Assembly (NCBI RefSeq): GCF_021401245.1
Contig: NZ_JACBFY010000004.1
Location: 372,001-436,000, forward strand
Reading direction: 5' to 3'
DNA from: Pseudacidovorax sp. NFM-22
GTDB taxonomy: Bacteria > Pseudomonadota > Gammaproteobacteria > Burkholderiales > Burkholderiaceae_C
Length of the DNA: 64,000 nt
A model generated the notes under the pieces. It made no database searches. It was not told the DNA's origin and saw only the letters and a program-made list of their open reading frames with translations. Both the position numbers and the translations under genes were made by a program. Below are positions 44,268 to 52,886 of the stretch, in pieces (positions within the stretch are counted from its first letter, which is position 1; every line of letters begins with the position of its first letter).

Positions 44268-44574
44268 GGCGTCGGGCGTGGGAGGGTTCTGCCACCGGGG
44301 GCGGGGTCAGCGGCACATCTGCCACACCGTCCGGGGGCGCCGGCGGCTGGCGCAACGCAGCGGCCGCCGAGCGATGGCGCCACCACCCGGGCAGCATGCC
44401 GAGCGCACCGACCACCAGGCCGGCGGCGAAGGCTGCGAGCACCACCAGCACCAACGGCCCGCGCCAGGAGGTGCCGAAGAAGAAGTGCACGGTGGTCTCG
44501 TGCTGGTTGTTCAGCGCGAAGGCGAACAGGGTAAAAAAAATGGCTGCCTTGAGCAGCCACAGGAGGTATTTCAT
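44257..44574 (-). CDS. lapA: Lipopolysaccharide assembly protein A domain protein
   Basis: 105-aa DUF1049 (LapA/YciS) protein with two membrane helices around a short periplasmic loop (FALNNQHETTVHFFFG). The ATG at 44574 follows a run where GGAGG-like bases are absent; the choice rests on the hydrophobic N terminus MKYLLWLLKAAIFF. Codons 11-13 are encoded by eight consecutive T, a slippage-prone tract. Works with LapB in regulating LPS synthesis. Confidence 0.9.
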   Translation of the reverse strand: MKYLLWLLKAAIFFTLFAFALNNQHETTVHFFFGTSWRGPLVLVVLAAFAAGLVVGALGMLPGWWRHRSAAAALRQPPAPPDGVADVPLTPPPVAEPSHARRHGL

Positions 44575-44664
44575 CGCCAGGCCACTCCGGTGCGAGCTGC
44601 GGTCCGGTAAGGGGGCAGCGGCCACACGAAGCAGGGCGCGTGAAGGCAATATCTCGTCATGAAG

Positions 44665-44687
44665 GTCCCGATGGCGGGACGATTCTA
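44665..44687 (-). promoter_or_regulatory. Candidate lapA promoter with start-site palindrome
   Basis: TAGAAT on the minus strand (44687-44682) is 107 bp before lapA. The inverted repeat GTCCCG-ATGG-CGGGAC (44665-44680) directly follows and would span the transcription start. It could be an operator or a 5' stabilising hairpin. Confidence 0.4.
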
Positions 44688-44742
44688 AGTAGGAGGCCTG
44701 GGCCCATCCGCCCCCATCAAGGACGAAGGGCCGAGGCCTGGC

Positions 44743-45033
44743 TCATGCCTCGCTCGAACGGTCCACGGCTTCGCGCAGGGCCTTGCCCGGCTTGAAGTGC
44801 GGCACGCGCTTCTCGGGGATCTGCACGCTTTCGCCCGAACGCGGGTTGCGTCCCAGGCGAGGCGGGCGGCGGCTCACCGAAAAGCTGCCGAAGCCGCGGA
44901 TCTCGATGCGATGCCCCCGCACCAGCGCGTCGCTCATGGCGTCAAGAATGGTCTTGACGGCCTGCTCGGCATCGCGGTGCGTGAGCTGCGCAAAGCGGGC
45001 GGCGAGTTCTTCGACCAGATCGGAACGTGTCAT
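44743..45033 (-). CDS. ihfB: Integration host factor subunit beta
   Basis: 96-aa nucleoid protein that, with the alpha subunit, bends DNA at specific sites. [14 protein letters not shown] and the DNA-arm stretch [23 protein letters not shown] identify the beta chain. The ATG at 45033 is chosen over 45042 on family length. It is 60 bp after rpsA, the usual neighbour. The ribosome-binding site is poor. Confidence 0.96.
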   Translation of the reverse strand: MTRSDLVEELAARFAQLTHRDAEQAVKTILDAMSDALVRGHRIEIRGFGSFSVSRRPPRLGRNPRSGESVQIPEKRVPHFKPGKALREAVDRSSEA

Positions 45034-45093
45034 TGCTGGCACACGGCGGGCCAGGACGCTTGCGCGTCCACGGCCTGCCGCGATCCGGGTCGA

Positions 45094-46779
45094 TTACTTG
45101 TCGCTGCCGTCCAGCTTGGCACGCAGCAGGGCGCCCAGGCTGGTGGTGCCGGCGTTCTCGCGGGCCGACTGCTGGCTCAGGCTGGCCATGGCTTCCTGCT
45201 GGTCGACCATGTCCTTCTGGCGGATCGACAGCTGGATGCTGCGGTTCTTGCGGTCCACGTTGGTGACCACGGCCGTGACTTCGTCGCCTTCCTTCAGCAC
45301 GTTGCGGGCATCTTCCACGCGGTCGCGGGAGATTTCCGAAGCGCGCAGGTAGCCGACGACGTCGCCGCCCAGGTCGATCTCGGCGCCCCGGGCGTCCACG
45401 GTCTTGACCTTGCCGGTCACGATCTGGCCCTTGTCATTGACGGACGAGAAGGTGGTGAACGGGTCGCCGTCCAGTTGCTTGATGCCCAGGCTGATGCGCT
45501 CGCGGTCCACGTCGACGGCCAGCACGATGGCTTCGACTTCCTGGCCCTTCTTGTAGTTGCGGACGGCGGTCTCGCCGGCTTCGTTCCACGACAGGTCGGA
45601 CAGGTGCACCAAGCCGTCGATGCCGGCAGCCAGGCCCACGAACACGCCGAAGTCGGTGATCGACTTGATCGGGCCCTTGACGCGGTCACCGCGCTTGGTG
45701 TTCTGCGCGAACTCTTGCCACGGGTTGGCCTTGCACTGCTTCATGCCCAGGCTGATGCGGCGCTTGTCTTCGTCGATTTCCAGGACCATGACTTCCACTT
45801 CGTCGCCCATGGAGACGATCTTGTTGGGAGCCACGTTCTTGTTGGTCCAGTCCATCTCGGACACGTGCACCAGGCCTTCGATGCCCGGCTCGAGTTCGAC
45901 GAACGCGCCGTAGTCGGCGATGTTCGTGACCTTGCCGAACAGGCGCGTGCCTTGCGGGTAGCGGCGCGACACGCCCAGCCACGGGTCGTCGCCCATCTGC
46001 TTGAGGCCCAGCGAGACGCGGTTCTTCTCGGTGTCGAACTTGAGGATCTTGGCGGTGATTTCCTGGCCAGCCTGAACGACTTCGCTCGGGTGGCGGACAC
46101 GGCGCCAGGCCATGTCGGTGATGTGCAGCAGGCCGTCGATGCCGCCGAGGTCGACGAAGGCACCGTATTCGGTGATGTTCTTGACCACACCGCGGACGAT
46201 GGCGCCTTCCTTCAGCGTCTCCATCAGCTTGGCGCGCTCTTCGCCCATCGAGGCTTCGACCACGGCACGGCGCGACAGCACGACGTTGTTGCGCTTGCGG
46301 TCGAGCTTGATGACCTTGAACTCCATCGTCTTGTTTTCGAAGGGAGTCAGGTCCTTGATCGGACGGGTGTCGATCAGCGAGCCCGGCAGGAAGGCGCGGA
46401 TGCCGTTGACCAGCACCGTGAGGCCGCCCTTGACCTTGCCGCTGGTCGTGCCGGTGACGAATTCACCGGATTCCAGGGCCTTCTCGAGCGCCAGCCACGA
46501 AGCCAGACGCTTGGCCGTGTCGCGCGAGAGGATGGTGTCGCCATAGCCGTTCTCGACGGAGCCGATGGCCACGGAGACGAAGTCGCCAGCCTGGACTTCG
46601 AGTTCGCCCTTGTCGTTCTTGAATTCCTCGATCGGCACGTAGGCTTCGGACTTCAGGCCGGCATTGACCACGACGTGGTTGTGCTCGACGCGGACCACCT
46701 CGGCGGTGATCACTTCGCCCGCGCGCATTTCGGAACGCTTCAGGGACTCTTCAAAGAGGGCGGCAAAAGATTCGGACAT
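45094..46779 (-). CDS. rpsA: 30S ribosomal protein S1
   Basis: 561-aa mRNA-binding ribosomal protein with six S1 (OB-fold) repeats, recognisable by recurring [18 protein letters not shown] and [21 protein letters not shown] type blocks. The ATG at 46779 follows a strong GGAAGGAAA ribosome-binding site. The open frame continues 82 codons upstream without homology. The 212-bp leader to the aroA-cmk stop is long enough for its own promoter and for S1 autoregulation, but no element is certain. Confidence 0.97.
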   Translation of the reverse strand: MSESFAALFEESLKRSEMRAGEVITAEVVRVEHNHVVVNAGLKSEAYVPIEEFKNDKGELEVQAGDFVSVAIGSVENGYGDTILSRDTAKRLASWLALEKALESGEFVTGTTSGKVKGGLTVLVNGIRAFLPGSLIDTRPIKDLTPFENKTMEFKVIKLDRKRNNVVLSRRAVVEASMGEERAKLMETLKEGAIVRGVVKNITEYGAFVDLGGIDGLLHITDMAWRRVRHPSEVVQAGQEITAKILKFDTEKNRVSLGLKQMGDDPWLGVSRRYPQGTRLFGKVTNIADYGAFVELEPGIEGLVHVSEMDWTNKNVAPNKIVSMGDEVEVMVLEIDEDKRRISLGMKQCKANPWQEFAQNTKRGDRVKGPIKSITDFGVFVGLAAGIDGLVHLSDLSWNEAGETAVRNYKKGQEVEAIVLAVDVDRERISLGIKQLDGDPFTTFSSVNDKGQIVTGKVKTVDARGAEIDLGGDVVGYLRASEISRDRVEDARNVLKEGDEVTAVVTNVDRKNRSIQLSIRQKDMVDQQEAMASLSQQSARENAGTTSLGALLRAKLDGSDK

Positions 46780-46991
46780 TGAGTTTCCTTCCGGTCTTTC
46801 CAGGTTTCCAGCCGCCCCTGCAACATCGCGTGCGGCTGTTTCTATGACTGGAACCGGTGGTTTGGGCAGTGAAGCCCGGGGGTTTGAGGTTGAACAACCA
46901 GCAGGCCGGTGCGCTGACGCGCGAGAGGAGCCTGACTGGAGCGATAGGCGCACCCGGCCGGGGGCCGGGGCGCCGAGCCCGACGAACGCGC

Positions 46992-49001
46992 TTAATGCGT
47001 CTCGAAGGGCTGCACCTGCCGCCACCAGTCCAGTACCTGCTCGACCGACTGATCGATGCTGAGGAAGGAGTTGTCCAGGAGGCGGGCGTCCTGCGCGGGC
47101 TTGAGGGGGGCGACGCTGCGGTTCGAATCGCGGGCGTCGCGCGCTTCCAGGTCCGCGCGAAGGTCGGCGAGTATAGCGGGAATCCCTTTGGAAATCAATT
47201 GCTTATGCCGGCGCTCGGCGCGGTGCTCGGCACTGGCCGTGAGGTAGACCTTCAGCGGCGCGTCGGGAAAGATCACCGTGCCCATGTCGCGGCCGTCGGC
47301 CACAAGGCCGGGCAGGCGGCGGAAGCTGTGCTGCAGCTCGGTGAGGGCCGTCCGTACGCTAGGCAGGGCAGACACGCGCGAGGCGTCCATGCCGGCCGCC
47401 TCGGTGCGGATGGCGTCTGTCACGTCCTCGTCGCCGAGCAGCACACGGCCGGCGTCGAAGCGCAGGGGCAGGGCGCGGGCGAGGGCGGCGATGGCTGCCT
47501 CGTGGGACGGTTCCGGCTCCAGGCCGGCGCGCCGCGTCGCGAGGCCCGCCACGCGGTAGAGCGTGCCCGAGTCCAGGTAGTGGTAGCCCAGGCGCAGCGC
47601 CAGTTCGGCCGCCAGCGTGCCCTTGCCCGAGGCGGTGGGGCCGTCGACGCACAGTACCGGCACCTCGTCCGCCGCGACTACGGAGAACAGCGTCTCGAAA
47701 TAATCGGGGAAGGTCTTGGCGACGCATTTCGGATCGAGGATGCGCACCGGCCGGCGGTCGGGGTTGAAGGCGGCCAGCGAGAAGCACATGGCGACCCGGT
47801 GGTCGTCGTAGGTGTGGATGGCGGCCGGCTTCCAGCCGCCGGCGGGCAGGGGCTGCACGACGATGAAGTCCGGGCCGGACTCGACGATGGCGCCCAGCTT
47901 GCGCAGCTCGGCCTCCATGGCGTCGATGCGGTCGGTTTCCTTCACGCGCCAGCTGGCGATGTTGCGCAGCCGGCACGGGCCGTCGGCATACAGCGCCATC
48001 ACGGCCAGCGTCATGGCGGCGTCGGGGATCGCATTGCAGTCCAGGTCGATGGCCTTGAGCGGCCAGGCGCCGCGGCGCACTTCCAGCCAGTTGGGGCCGC
48101 TGTCCACCTGTGCGCCCATCTGCCGGGCGGCGTCGATGAAGCGGATGTCGCCCTGGATCGAATCGGCGCCCACGCCTTCGATGCGGATGCCGTTCGCGCC
48201 CGGCAGCGGCGCGGCCAGCGCGCCCAGGCCGATGAAGTAACTGGCCGAGGAGGCGTCCGCCTCCACATGGATGCGTCCGGGCGTGACGTAGCGGCTGCCC
48301 TGCGGGATGGTGAAGCGGCGCCATTCCTCGCGCTGCACCTGGATGCCGAAGCGGGCGAGCAGGTTGAGCGTGATCTCGATGTAAGGCTTGGAGATCAGCT
48401 CGCCCACCACCTCGATCACCACGTCGCGGCTGCCGGCCGCCAGCGGCAGGGCCAGCAGCAGCGCGGTGAGGAACTGGCTCGACACGTCGCCGCGCACGCG
48501 GATCGGCGTGTCGAGCTGCAGGGCCGAGAGCTGGGCCGGGCGGATGCGCAGCGGCGGGTAGCCGGGGTTGCCCAGGTAGTCGATGGGGCAGCCCAGTTGC
48601 ACCAGCGCATCGACCAGGTCGCCGATCGGGCGCTCGTGCATGCGCGGCACGCCGCGCAGCTGGAAGTCGCCGCCCAGCAGCGCCAGCGCCGCCGTCAGCG
48701 GCCGCATTGCAGTGCCGGCATTGCCCAGGAACAGGTCGGCCTGCCGCTGCTTCACCTGGCCGCCCAGGCCCTCGATGCGCAGCACCGCGCCGTCACGGGT
48801 GAGGGTGCAGCCCAACTGGGCCAGCGCATCCAGCATGACGCGGGTGTCGTCCGAATCCAGCAGGTCGTGGATCTCGGTCGTGCCGCTGGCCAGTGCAGCC
48901 AGCAGAAGCACGCGGTTGGAGATGCTCTTGGAGCCGGGCAACCGCACGGTGCCGCCGGCGCCGGCCAGCGCGGGAAGGTCGAGGAACTCGGTGGCGTACA
49001 T
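46992..49001 (-). CDS. aroA-cmk: Fused EPSP synthase / cytidylate kinase
   Basis: 669-aa bifunctional protein. Residues 1-441 are 5-enolpyruvylshikimate-3-phosphate synthase of the shikimate pathway ([10 protein letters not shown] at 21-30, [10 protein letters not shown] at 93-102, KETDRID at 354-360, DDHRVAM at 399-405). After a linker of only about six residues, 448-669 form CMP/dCMP kinase (P-loop GPTASGKGT at 454-462, [16 protein letters not shown] later). No stop or internal ribosome-binding site separates the two, so this is a true gene fusion. In other bacteria the two genes are separate but adjacent. Confidence 0.96.
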   Translation of the reverse strand: MYATEFLDLPALAGAGGTVRLPGSKSISNRVLLLAALASGTTEIHDLLDSDDTRVMLDALAQLGCTLTRDGAVLRIEGLGGQVKQRQADLFLGNAGTAMRPLTAALALLGGDFQLRGVPRMHERPIGDLVDALVQLGCPIDYLGNPGYPPLRIRPAQLSALQLDTPIRVRGDVSSQFLTALLLALPLAAGSRDVVIEVVGELISKPYIEITLNLLARFGIQVQREEWRRFTIPQGSRYVTPGRIHVEADASSASYFIGLGALAAPLPGANGIRIEGVGADSIQGDIRFIDAARQMGAQVDSGPNWLEVRRGAWPLKAIDLDCNAIPDAAMTLAVMALYADGPCRLRNIASWRVKETDRIDAMEAELRKLGAIVESGPDFIVVQPLPAGGWKPAAIHTYDDHRVAMCFSLAAFNPDRRPVRILDPKCVAKTFPDYFETLFSVVAADEVPVLCVDGPTASGKGTLAAELALRLGYHYLDSGTLYRVAGLATRRAGLEPEPSHEAAIAALARALPLRFDAGRVLLGDEDVTDAIRTEAAGMDASRVSALPSVRTALTELQHSFRRLPGLVADGRDMGTVIFPDAPLKVYLTASAEHRAERRHKQLISKGIPAILADLRADLEARDARDSNRSVAPLKPAQDARLLDNSFLSIDQSVEQVLDWWRQVQPFETH

Positions 49002-49096
49002 GGAAGAAGCAGATGAAGGAGGGCCGCGGGAATCGGGGACTCAGCGCTCGAACGCAGGGGCGACAAGGATCACCATCGGCCGACGCGCGCGTGCGC

Positions 49097-49966
49097 TCAG
49101 TGAGAGAAGGCGGGCTTCAGGGCGGCGCGGGCACGGCTGGCCCGGCCGATGGCATCGCTGAGGCCGCTCGCGTCGCCGGCGGCGATCTGCGCCTCGAAGT
49201 CCGCCAGCGTCTCGCGGAAGGCGCGCGATTGACGCAGGACTTCCTCGCGGTTGGCCAGCAGGATGTCGCGCCAGACGGCCGGATCGCCGGCGGCGATGCG
49301 CGAGAAGTCACGGAAGCCAGGGCCCGCCAGTTCGAGCCAGCGGGCGCCATTGGGTTGCTGCGCGACGGACTGCATGAAGGCGAAGGCCAGCAGGTGGGGC
49401 AGATGGCTCACCGCCGCCAGGGCTGCATCGTGGCTTGCTGCGTCCATCGTCAGCACGCGGGCGCCGATCCGGCTCCAGACCTCGATGGCGCGCTGCACCT
49501 GCTCGGCGCGCGAGCGTTCGGTGGGCGTGAGGATGACATGCCGGCCCACGAACAGCGCGCCTTCGGCATGCTCGACGCCTGCGACTTCCTTGCCGGCGAT
49601 GGGGTGGGCGGGCACGAAGTTGCCAGCTTGGTGCTGCAGCGCGCGAAGGCCGGCCTGCACCACGTCGCCCTTGGTCGAGCCCACGTCCATCAGCAGCGTC
49701 TGCTCGCCCAGGCCGTGGCGGATGGCGCTCAGCGTCGACTCCGTCGCGGCCACGGGCACCGCCAGCACCACGAGGTCGGCGCCCGCGACCGCCTGCAGGG
49801 CGGAAGGCGCCCCGGTGTCGATCACGCCCAATTGGCGCGCGCGCTCGGTGGTCGAGGGCGACTTGCTGTAGCCGACGACCCGGCGCACCAAGCCCGCTTG
49901 GCGCAGCGCCAGGGCAAAGGAGCCGCCGATGAGGCCACAGCCGATCAGGCCGAGTTGCTGGAACAT
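49097..49966 (-). CDS. tyrA: Prephenate/arogenate dehydrogenase
   Basis: 289-aa NAD(P)-dependent enzyme leading from prephenate (or arogenate) to tyrosine. It has the Rossmann start LGLIGCGLIGGSFALAL, DVGSTKGDV and the substrate stretch PAHPIAGKEVAGVEHA. No chorismate-mutase domain is fused. It follows pheA by 10 bp. Substrate preference between prephenate and arogenate cannot be read here. Confidence 0.94.
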   Translation of the reverse strand: MFQQLGLIGCGLIGGSFALALRQAGLVRRVVGYSKSPSTTERARQLGVIDTGAPSALQAVAGADLVVLAVPVAATESTLSAIRHGLGEQTLLMDVGSTKGDVVQAGLRALQHQAGNFVPAHPIAGKEVAGVEHAEGALFVGRHVILTPTERSRAEQVQRAIEVWSRIGARVLTMDAASHDAALAAVSHLPHLLAFAFMQSVAQQPNGARWLELAGPGFRDFSRIAAGDPAVWRDILLANREEVLRQSRAFRETLADFEAQIAAGDASGLSDAIGRASRARAALKPAFSH

Positions 49967-49976
49967 CCTCGAAATC

Positions 49977-51098
49977 TCAGGCCTTGACTGGATAGGCGCC
50001 GATGATCTTGAAGAAGGCGCACAGGCCGCGCAGTTCGGCCAGGGCGGCGGCCACGTTCGGCTGGCTGGGATGGCCGTCGAGGTCGATGTAGAAGTAGTAC
50101 TCCCACTGGCCGGTGCGGGCGGGGCGCGACTCGAAGCGCGTCATCGAAACCTTGTGCTCCTTCAGCGGCACGAGGAGGTCATGCACCGCACCCGGCTTGT
50201 TGGGCACCGAGACCACGAGGCTGGTCATGTCGCGTCCCGAGGCCGGCGGCATCGCCAGCGTGTGCGGCAGGCAGATGATGGCGAAACGCGTGCGGTTGTA
50301 CGGATCGTCCTGGATGGCATGGGCCACGATGTGCAGGCCGAACTGCGTGGCGGCACGTTCGCCAGCGATGCCGGCCCACGCCGGGTTGGTGGCCGCCAGG
50401 CGGGCGCCTTCGGCATTGCTGGAGACGGCGCGCCGCTCGGCCTTGGGCAGGTGCTTGGACAGCCACCCATGGCACTGGGCCAATGCCTGCGGATGGGCCA
50501 TCACCACCTCGATGTCGTCCAGCGAGTTGCGGCTGCACAGGAGGTTGTGGCGCACCAGCAGGCTGACCTCGCCGACCACATGGGCGGGCGAATGCAGGAA
50601 CAGGTCGAGCGAACGGGCGACGGCGCCTTCGGTGGAGTTCTCCACGCCCACCACGCCGTACTGCGCGCTGCCGGCGGCCGTGGCGTGGAAGACTTCGTCG
50701 AAGGTGGCGCAGTACACCAGGTCGGCCGCGCCGCCGAAGTACTCGATGGCGGCTTGTTCGCAGAAGGTGCCCTCCGGGCCCAGCACCGCCACGCGTTGGG
50801 GCGATTCGAGTGCGAGGCAGGCGGACATGATCTCGCGCCAGATTGCTTCGACGTGCGCGCCCTTGAGCGGCCCGGGGTTGTTGCGCTTGACCTTCTCGAT
50901 GACCTGCGCGACGCGGTCAGGCCGGAAGTAGGGCGTGCCCTCGCGCTTCTTCACCTCGCCCACCAGTTCGGCCACATGGGCGCGCTGGTTCAGCAGGTCG
51001 AGCAACTGGGCATCCAGCGCGTCGATGCGCTCACGCAAGGGCGCAAGGCTGTCGGCGGCGGAGGAAGAAGAGGGGGGAGGGGATTGGTGAGCGGTCAT
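49977..51098 (-). CDS. pheA: Bifunctional chorismate mutase / prephenate dehydratase
   Basis: 373-aa P-protein for phenylalanine synthesis. It has an AroQ-type mutase helix bundle (about 18-100, LRERIDALDAQLLDLLNQR). The prephenate dehydratase domain carries VAVLGPEGTFCEQAA, VVGVENSTEGAV and the NRTRFAII block. The regulatory ACT domain has the FESRPARTGQWEYYFYIDLDGH phenylalanine-binding motif, so feedback inhibition is likely. A serine-rich N-terminal tail of about 15 residues precedes the mutase domain. Confidence 0.96.
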   Translation of the reverse strand: MTAHQSPPPSSSSAADSLAPLRERIDALDAQLLDLLNQRAHVAELVGEVKKREGTPYFRPDRVAQVIEKVKRNNPGPLKGAHVEAIWREIMSACLALESPQRVAVLGPEGTFCEQAAIEYFGGAADLVYCATFDEVFHATAAGSAQYGVVGVENSTEGAVARSLDLFLHSPAHVVGEVSLLVRHNLLCSRNSLDDIEVVMAHPQALAQCHGWLSKHLPKAERRAVSSNAEGARLAATNPAWAGIAGERAATQFGLHIVAHAIQDDPYNRTRFAIICLPHTLAMPPASGRDMTSLVVSVPNKPGAVHDLLVPLKEHKVSMTRFESRPARTGQWEYYFYIDLDGHPSQPNVAAALAELRGLCAFFKIIGAYPVKA

Positions 51099-51119
51099 CG
51101 AGCGGACTCACGCCTGTGT

Positions 51120-52241
51120 TCAGGCGTGCAGGCGCTCGAATTCTCTCATGTAGGACACAAGTGCCTGAACGCCTTCCAGCGGCATGGCGTTGTAGATGCT
51201 GGCGCGCATGCCGCCCACGGACTTGTGGCCCTTGAGCTGCAGCAGCCCGGCCGCCTTTGCGCCTGCCAGGAAGGCTTCGTTGCGCGATTCGTCGGCCAGC
51301 AGAAAAGGCACGTTCATGCGCGAGCGGCAGGCCGGATCGACCTTGCTCACATAGAAGGCCGATGCGTCGATGAAGTCGTACAGCAGACTGGCCTTGGCGA
51401 TGTTGCGCGCCTCCATGGCAGCCACGCCGGTGAGCTCGCCTTCCTTCTGCTGCAGCAGCCACTGGAAGGTCAGGCCCGCCATGTAGATGCCCCAGGTCGG
51501 CGGCGTGTTGTACATCGAGTCGTTCTCGGCCACGAGCTTGTAGCTGAAGGCGCTCGGGCAGATGGGCAGGGCGCGGTCGAGCAGGTCTTCGCGCACCACC
51601 ACCAGCGTCAGGCCGGCGGGGCCGAGGTTCTTCTGGGCACCGCCGAAGGCCAGGCCCACGCGGCTCCAATCCACGCTGCGCGATGCGACATGCGAGGAGA
51701 AGTCGATGACCAGCGGCGCGTCGCTGCCGAGGGCCTTCAGGTCGGGCAGTTCCTGGAACTCGATGCCGTTGATGGTCTCGTTGGAGCACAGGTGCACATA
51801 GGCGGCATCCGGACTCAGCGACCACTGGGCGGCTTCAGGAATCGCCACATGGCCGCCTTCGGCATTGGTGGCGGCCGTGCGCGCCTTGCAATAGCGGCCC
51901 GCCTCCTTGAGCGACTTGGTGCTCCAGCTGCCGGTGACCACGAAGTCGACCGTGCCGCCGCGCGAGAGGTTCAGCGGCACGATGGCGTTCTCGCCCAGCC
52001 CACCGCCCTGCATGAACAGGATTCGGAAGTTGGACGGAACCGCCAGAAGTTGGCGGAAGTCGGCCTCCGCCTGCCCGATGATCTCGCCGAACTCCTTGCC
52101 GCGATGGCTCATCTCCATCACGCCCATGCCGCTGCCGTGCCAGTCGAGCATCTCCGCTGCCGCGCGGGACAGCACGGCTTCCGGCATGGCGGCCGGGCCG
52201 GCGGAGAAGTTGTAAGGACGGCGTGGGGCGGCGGGTGTCAT
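51120..52241 (-). CDS. serC: Phosphoserine aminotransferase
   Basis: 373-aa PLP enzyme of serine synthesis and, through 4-phosphohydroxythreonine, of pyridoxal phosphate synthesis. It opens with [15 protein letters not shown], and the PLP lysine is in [12 protein letters not shown]. Full length with the family C terminus [16 protein letters not shown]. Lies 21 bp before pheA and 30 bp after the DUF2059 gene. Confidence 0.97.
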   Translation of the reverse strand: MTPAAPRRPYNFSAGPAAMPEAVLSRAAAEMLDWHGSGMGVMEMSHRGKEFGEIIGQAEADFRQLLAVPSNFRILFMQGGGLGENAIVPLNLSRGGTVDFVVTGSWSTKSLKEAGRYCKARTAATNAEGGHVAIPEAAQWSLSPDAAYVHLCSNETINGIEFQELPDLKALGSDAPLVIDFSSHVASRSVDWSRVGLAFGGAQKNLGPAGLTLVVVREDLLDRALPICPSAFSYKLVAENDSMYNTPPTWGIYMAGLTFQWLLQQKEGELTGVAAMEARNIAKASLLYDFIDASAFYVSKVDPACRSRMNVPFLLADESRNEAFLAGAKAAGLLQLKGHKSVGGMRASIYNAMPLEGVQALVSYMREFERLHA

Positions 52242-52271
52242 TCGGCGGCGGGCGGAGACGCGGGCGGGGAG

Positions 52272-52886
52272 TTACTTCTTGGCGGGGGCCTTGGGTGCGG
52301 CGCTGCCGCTGGTGCCGCTGCTGCTTGCACCGTTGCCCTTGGCCGCACCACCATCGGTGGGCGCGCCCAGGGCCTTGGCGACGTTGGTGTCCAGGGCGCG
52401 CAGCTTGGGCTCGACCGACGTGCGGGTCTCGGCCACCAGCTTCTCCGTCAGCGCGTTCTGCAGCTGCGGATTGAGTTCCTGGTATTTCTTGCTCACCGGC
52501 GAGCTGACCCAGGCCACGAGCTGGCGCATCTCTTCTTCGTTGAAGTTCTGGTCCAGCACCGGCGTCAGGGCCGCGGGAGCCAGTTGGACGGCCTTGTCGC
52601 GCACCAGCGGATAGGCGTCGTCGAAGTACTTCTTCAGTTCGGCGTCGGCGGCCTTGCCGGCGGCTTCGCGCTTGGCTTCGGGCACTTGCGTCTGCAGGTA
52701 GCCGGCACCCGCGCGGGCGATCGGCAGGCTCGACTCCTCGACCAAGCCGCGCGCCAGCGCTTCCACGCCCGGACGCTGCAGTTCGATGAACTGCTTGATG
52801 AGGGCAGCCTTGTCCTGTGCCCAGGCGCCGGAGACGGCTGCGGCGAGCGTGGCGCCGATCAGGGCGGTCTTGATGTGTTTGTTCAT
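52272..52886 (-). CDS. DUF2059 exported protein
   Basis: 204-aa protein of unknown function. A clear signal peptide ([24 protein letters not shown]) precedes a helical DUF2059 domain (about 100-170, with [25 protein letters not shown]). A Gly/Ser/Ala/Lys-rich low-complexity tail ends in APKAPAKK. The ATG overlaps the gyrA stop by four bases (ATGA), so translation is coupled to gyrase. A structural or protease-related envelope role is possible but unsupported. Confidence 0.85.
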   Translation of the reverse strand: MNKHIKTALIGATLAAAVSGAWAQDKAALIKQFIELQRPGVEALARGLVEESSLPIARAGAGYLQTQVPEAKREAAGKAADAELKKYFDDAYPLVRDKAVQLAPAALTPVLDQNFNEEEMRQLVAWVSSPVSKKYQELNPQLQNALTEKLVAETRTSVEPKLRALDTNVAKALGAPTDGGAAKGNGASSSGTSGSAAPKAPAKK

